NCBI GenBank assembly: GCA_011605835.1
Contig: JAAOZJ010000072.1
Coordinates: 1 to 7,459, forward strand
Reading direction: 5' to 3'
Source of the DNA: Thermoproteota archaeon
GTDB taxonomy: Archaea; Thermoproteota; Methanomethylicia; Nezhaarchaeales; WYZ-LMO8
Length of the DNA: 7,459 nucleotides
The notes below the pieces were generated by a model that made no database searches, was not told the origin of the DNA, and worked only from the letters and a program-made list of their open reading frames with translations. The position numbers and the translations under genes were made by a program. The first letter of the stretch is position 1; every line of letters begins with the position of its first letter. Below, one piece after another: positions 5,633-7,459 of the stretch.

Positions 5633-5948
5633 CGGAGTGGGCGAGATAATGACCAAGAGGGGCCGAAAAGTGATAATCGAGCAGAGGGCTCTCAGGCCTC
5701 AGATATGGGAGACGGCGTCTATAGTAAGGGGGTTAGTGAGGGGCACCATAAAGTGGACATACGAGCCCTACTTCGGCACAATGGTTCCGAGCTACGTCGA
5801 AGGAGTGGACGTCGAGAAGTTTAAGCTGGAGAACTTCTACTCGAGGGAGCAGATAGAGAACTTGGTGACTCAGTTAAAGCTCGAGAGAGCTAACTACCTA
5901 AGTCAACAACTATCCGAGCTTCGTAGAAAGCGTTCAGTTAACCAGTGA
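5583..5948 (+). pseudogene. pckA: C-terminal fragment of ATP-dependent phosphoenolpyruvate carboxykinase (5'-truncated)
   Basis: An open frame of 121 codons. From about residue 12 it reads like the C-terminal fifth of ATP-type PEP carboxykinase: MLNTGGVGE (the NTG-x-x-G segment), a charged KRGRKVIIE strand, TASIVRGLVRGTIKW (the TRxIVxAxxxG helix), EPYFGTMVPSYVEGVD (P-x-FG-x-x-VP-x-x-x-xGV) and a terminal ENFYSREQIENLVTQL helix with KLERANYL. A full enzyme is about 500-540 residues. The P-loop, metal and substrate residues all lie in the missing part, so this piece cannot be active alone. The first 11 residues (RFDRSSRSFA) do not look like the family and are antisense to the Lrp remnant, so the break is near 5613-5620. 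The ATG at 5583 has no convincing ribosome binding site. It could instead be an expressed small protein, but a deletion remnant fits better. Confidence 0.55.
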
Positions 5949-6126
5949 GCTCGCAAAGTTTACGGGCCTAGACGTCATCGGTTATGACGTGGTCTTGTTC
6001 AAACGCGAGGAGCTGTCGTCGAGGCGAAGTGAAGTGTTGCATGTAATTGATCATCATCCGATAGACCGTCTAAGTAACGTAAAAGGGCTTACACAAAGGC
6101 TAGGCAACTCGAGGCTGATGTCTTAA
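5902..6126 (+). pseudogene. Orphan C-terminal fragment of an unidentified protein (possibly ATP-grasp-like)
   Basis: A frame with no usable early start is open from 5902 to TAA at 6124-6126, and from about 5947 it looks strongly protein-like: ELAKFTGLDVIGYDVVLFK, then a charged loop, EVLHVIDHHPIDRLSNVKGL and a short basic tail. The GLDVxGxDVV strand followed by HVIDxxP recalls the last two strands of ATP-grasp ligases and kinases, where an acidic residue and Asn precede a Pro. Here the Asn would be His, so that call is a guess. IDHHP also occurs in DHH phosphoesterases, but the preceding layout does not fit. It overlaps the end of the pckA fragment in another frame. With no start codon before the conserved part, it is most simply a third 5'-truncated remnant. 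I see no frameshift that would extend it upstream. Confidence 0.4.
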
Positions 6127-6411
6127 TGACTATTGCGTAGTAAGGATCGTGCATCTAAAAAGAATGTCGGTTATTGAATGCCTTTCCTTTCCCCCATGAC
6201 TATAACTACTATTTGTTACTATTAATCCTTCGCTTTGCATTTTGAAGTCCTCGGTTGCTTGCTCCCTAAGACCTCTATGATAAGCTATGAGCGTGCGTTC
6301 TGCTTTCGATATCTGTGTACGTGCAGTAATAGACGTAACGTGTGAAAAAAGTTAAAAGACGACTCCTTCCGACGTGGAAAGGGGCGAGTTACTGTCGGGG
6401 GTTGGATTGGC
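6127..6411. other. Non-coding spacer between gene remnants and the FrhB-like gene
   Basis: About 285 bases with no convincing coding frame, tRNA or rRNA on either strand. It contains a polypyrimidine tract (CCTTTCCTTTCCCCC, 6181-6195), which could end transcription. Three ACTAT pentamers (6199-6203, 6208-6212, 6218-6222) follow about one helical turn apart. An A-rich run (AAAAAAGTTAAAAG, 6345-6358), 50-70 bases before the GTG at 6412, is the only weak TATA-like candidate for the downstream gene. Confidence 0.4.
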
Positions 6412-7458
6412 GTGAGCGCTTCCCAAGTGGCTGTTGGGCCTAAGGTCTTTGGCCATCTAATGGCGGAAGTCATATCGAAAAGGATATGTTGCAAGTGTGG
6501 GCTATGCGTCTCGTCGTGTCCAGTCAATGCAATATCCATGACCGAAGAGGGCCCGAAGCTCGTTAGCCCTTGCAAAGCATGCGGGGCCTGTTACTACGGT
6601 TGCCCGAGGAGTCAGTCCTTCTCGGCAGAGGCCCTCGAGACCTCCCTGGACTCCGACAAGAGAGATGACGTCTTGGGCCGATACATAAAGATCGTAAGCG
6701 CTAGGACTAAGCTCGACAAGGTGGTAGCGAGGGCTCAAGACGGCGGAGTGGTCACGACCCTCTTGATGTACGCCATGGAGAAGAAGCTCATAGATGGTGC
6801 GGTGGTGGCGTCCAAGAGCCCCATCGATCCCTGGAAGCCCGTGCCCCGCTTGGCGCTGACGGCGGAAGAGGTCCTCGAGGCCGCGGGAACGAAGTACTCC
6901 AACTGCCCCAACCTCTTGGCCTTGGGAGATGCTGTCTACTGCTACGAACTGAGCAAGATAGGCGTCGTGGGGGTGCCCTGCCAAGTAGCCGCGGCGCGGA
7001 ACGTCAAGGTTCAGCCCTATGCCGCTACCAAGCTAGGGACCAAGATAGCCTTCATAATAGGCCTATTCTGCATGGAGTCCTTCGTGCACAGCAGGTTGCT
7101 TGAGTACCTATCATCTCACAAGATAGACGTGTCCCGGGTATCCAAGTTCGACATAAAAGAGGGCAAGTTCAAGGTCTACGTGGATGGCTCAGAGGCCCTG
7201 AGCGTGCCCATAAAGGACATGAGAGGATGTGTCAACGAGTACTGCCACGTGTGCGGAGACCTCACGGCACTCTACGCCGACGTCTCTGTCGGGGCCATAG
7301 GCTCCCAGCGCGGGTGGTCGACGGTGATAGTGAGGAGTAGCGTAGGAGACAAGCTCTTCGAGGGAGCGGTTAAGGAGGGCTACTTGGAGGTCAAGGACGT
7401 CGGGAGCGGGGTGGAGACGCTGAAGAAGATAGCCGCGAGGAAGGCATCGAAGAAGTGA
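6412..7458 (+). CDS. FrhB-family iron-sulfur flavoprotein (coenzyme F420 hydrogenase/dehydrogenase beta-subunit family)
   Basis: A complete 348-residue protein ending one base before the window edge. Two N-terminal [4Fe-4S] motifs are present: C26-x2-C29-x2-C32-x3-C36-P and C54-x2-C57-x2-C60-x3-C64-P. The FrhB domain follows: DGGVVTTLLMYAME (110-123), VGVPCQVAAAR with C190, GLFCMESF with C220, and MRGC(273)-x4-C(278)-x2-C(281) leading to ADVSVGAIGS and GWSTVIVR. This layout is that of FrhB-type proteins, which use FAD and Fe-S clusters to exchange electrons between F420 (or another carrier) and ferredoxin or a partner enzyme. Real F420 use cannot be read here. The GTG at 6412 is the first in-frame start and keeps the family's KVFGxLxxEVI opening; the ribosome binding site is weak (GGGG at 6397-6400). 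The partner subunit is not in the window and may lie beyond 7459. Confidence 0.85.
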   Translation: MSASQVAVGPKVFGHLMAEVISKRICCKCGLCVSSCPVNAISMTEEGPKLVSPCKACGACYYGCPRSQSFSAEALETSLDSDKRDDVLGRYIKIVSARTKLDKVVARAQDGGVVTTLLMYAMEKKLIDGAVVASKSPIDPWKPVPRLALTAEEVLEAAGTKYSNCPNLLALGDAVYCYELSKIGVVGVPCQVAAARNVKVQPYAATKLGTKIAFIIGLFCMESFVHSRLLEYLSSHKIDVSRVSKFDIKEGKFKVYVDGSEALSVPIKDMRGCVNEYCHVCGDLTALYADVSVGAIGSQRGWSTVIVRSSVGDKLFEGAVKEGYLEVKDVGSGVETLKKIAARKASKK

Positions 7459-7459
7459 C

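Noticed and set aside
5153..5656. A single 167-codon minus-strand gene
   Set aside because: Most of it is antisense to the end of hcp. Only the segment about 5560-5632 looks like real protein, and that is explained as the frameshifted Lrp-domain remnant.
6270..6350. Possible C/D box small RNA near TATGATA
   Set aside because: The C-box match (RTGATGA) is poor, and no properly spaced D, C' and D' boxes were found.
1..7459. CRISPR array, insertion sequence, tRNA or rRNA
   Set aside because: I found no regularly spaced repeats, transposase-like frame, terminal inverted repeats, or tRNA/rRNA signature on either strand.

Overview
The window looks like chromosomal DNA of a thermophilic, anaerobic archaeon, most likely a crenarchaeote (Thermoproteota). 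The evidence is the archaeal non-phosphorylating GAPDH (GapN), an Lrp-family regulator, a short HCP of the archaeal type, mono-cluster ferredoxins, AT-rich TATA-like promoter elements, GGTGAT/GGAGG-type ribosome binding sites and frequent GTG/TTG starts. I cannot name the genus from sequence reading alone.

Layout. Positions 1-118 hold the 3' end of a metal-dependent hydrolase (+). Positions 285-1238 hold a minus-strand two-gene operon: a cysteine-rich double-cluster ferredoxin-like protein followed by a small zinc-ribbon-like protein. A 188-bp AT-rich divergent promoter region follows, then a single-cluster ferredoxin (+, 1427-1672) that lacks one canonical cluster cysteine. It converges on gapN (-, 1742-3265). 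gapN is divergent from an Lrp/AsnC-type regulator with an unusual five-cysteine C-terminal tail (+, 3442-4047). That gene is followed 80 bp later by hcp, the hybrid cluster protein (+, 4128-5438), with an inverted repeat just upstream of the likely hcp promoter. From about 5476 to 6126 the DNA is a gene graveyard. It holds a frameshifted C-terminal half of an Lrp/AsnC ligand-binding domain (-), a C-terminal fragment that reads as ATP-type phosphoenolpyruvate carboxykinase (+), and a third orphan C-terminal fragment (+). After about 285 bp of apparently non-coding DNA, a complete FrhB-family iron-sulfur flavoprotein (+, 6412-7458) closes the window.

How the genes may work together (inference). 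HCP handles NO/hydroxylamine-type stress in strict anaerobes. In bacteria its gene often sits with a ferredoxin-like gene and a zinc-ribbon-containing gene of the kinds seen at 585-1238 and 285-569, commonly under a Crp/Fnr-type regulator (HcpR). No such regulator is visible here; the adjacent gene is an Lrp-family protein whose Cys tail could bind an Fe-S cluster or zinc. The candidate system is therefore an archaeal nitrosative/redox-stress island: Cys-tailed Lrp sensor, HCP, associated ferredoxins and possibly the FrhB-like oxidoreductase. gapN makes reducing equivalents and 3-phosphoglycerate from glyceraldehyde 3-phosphate and may simply be a neighbour.
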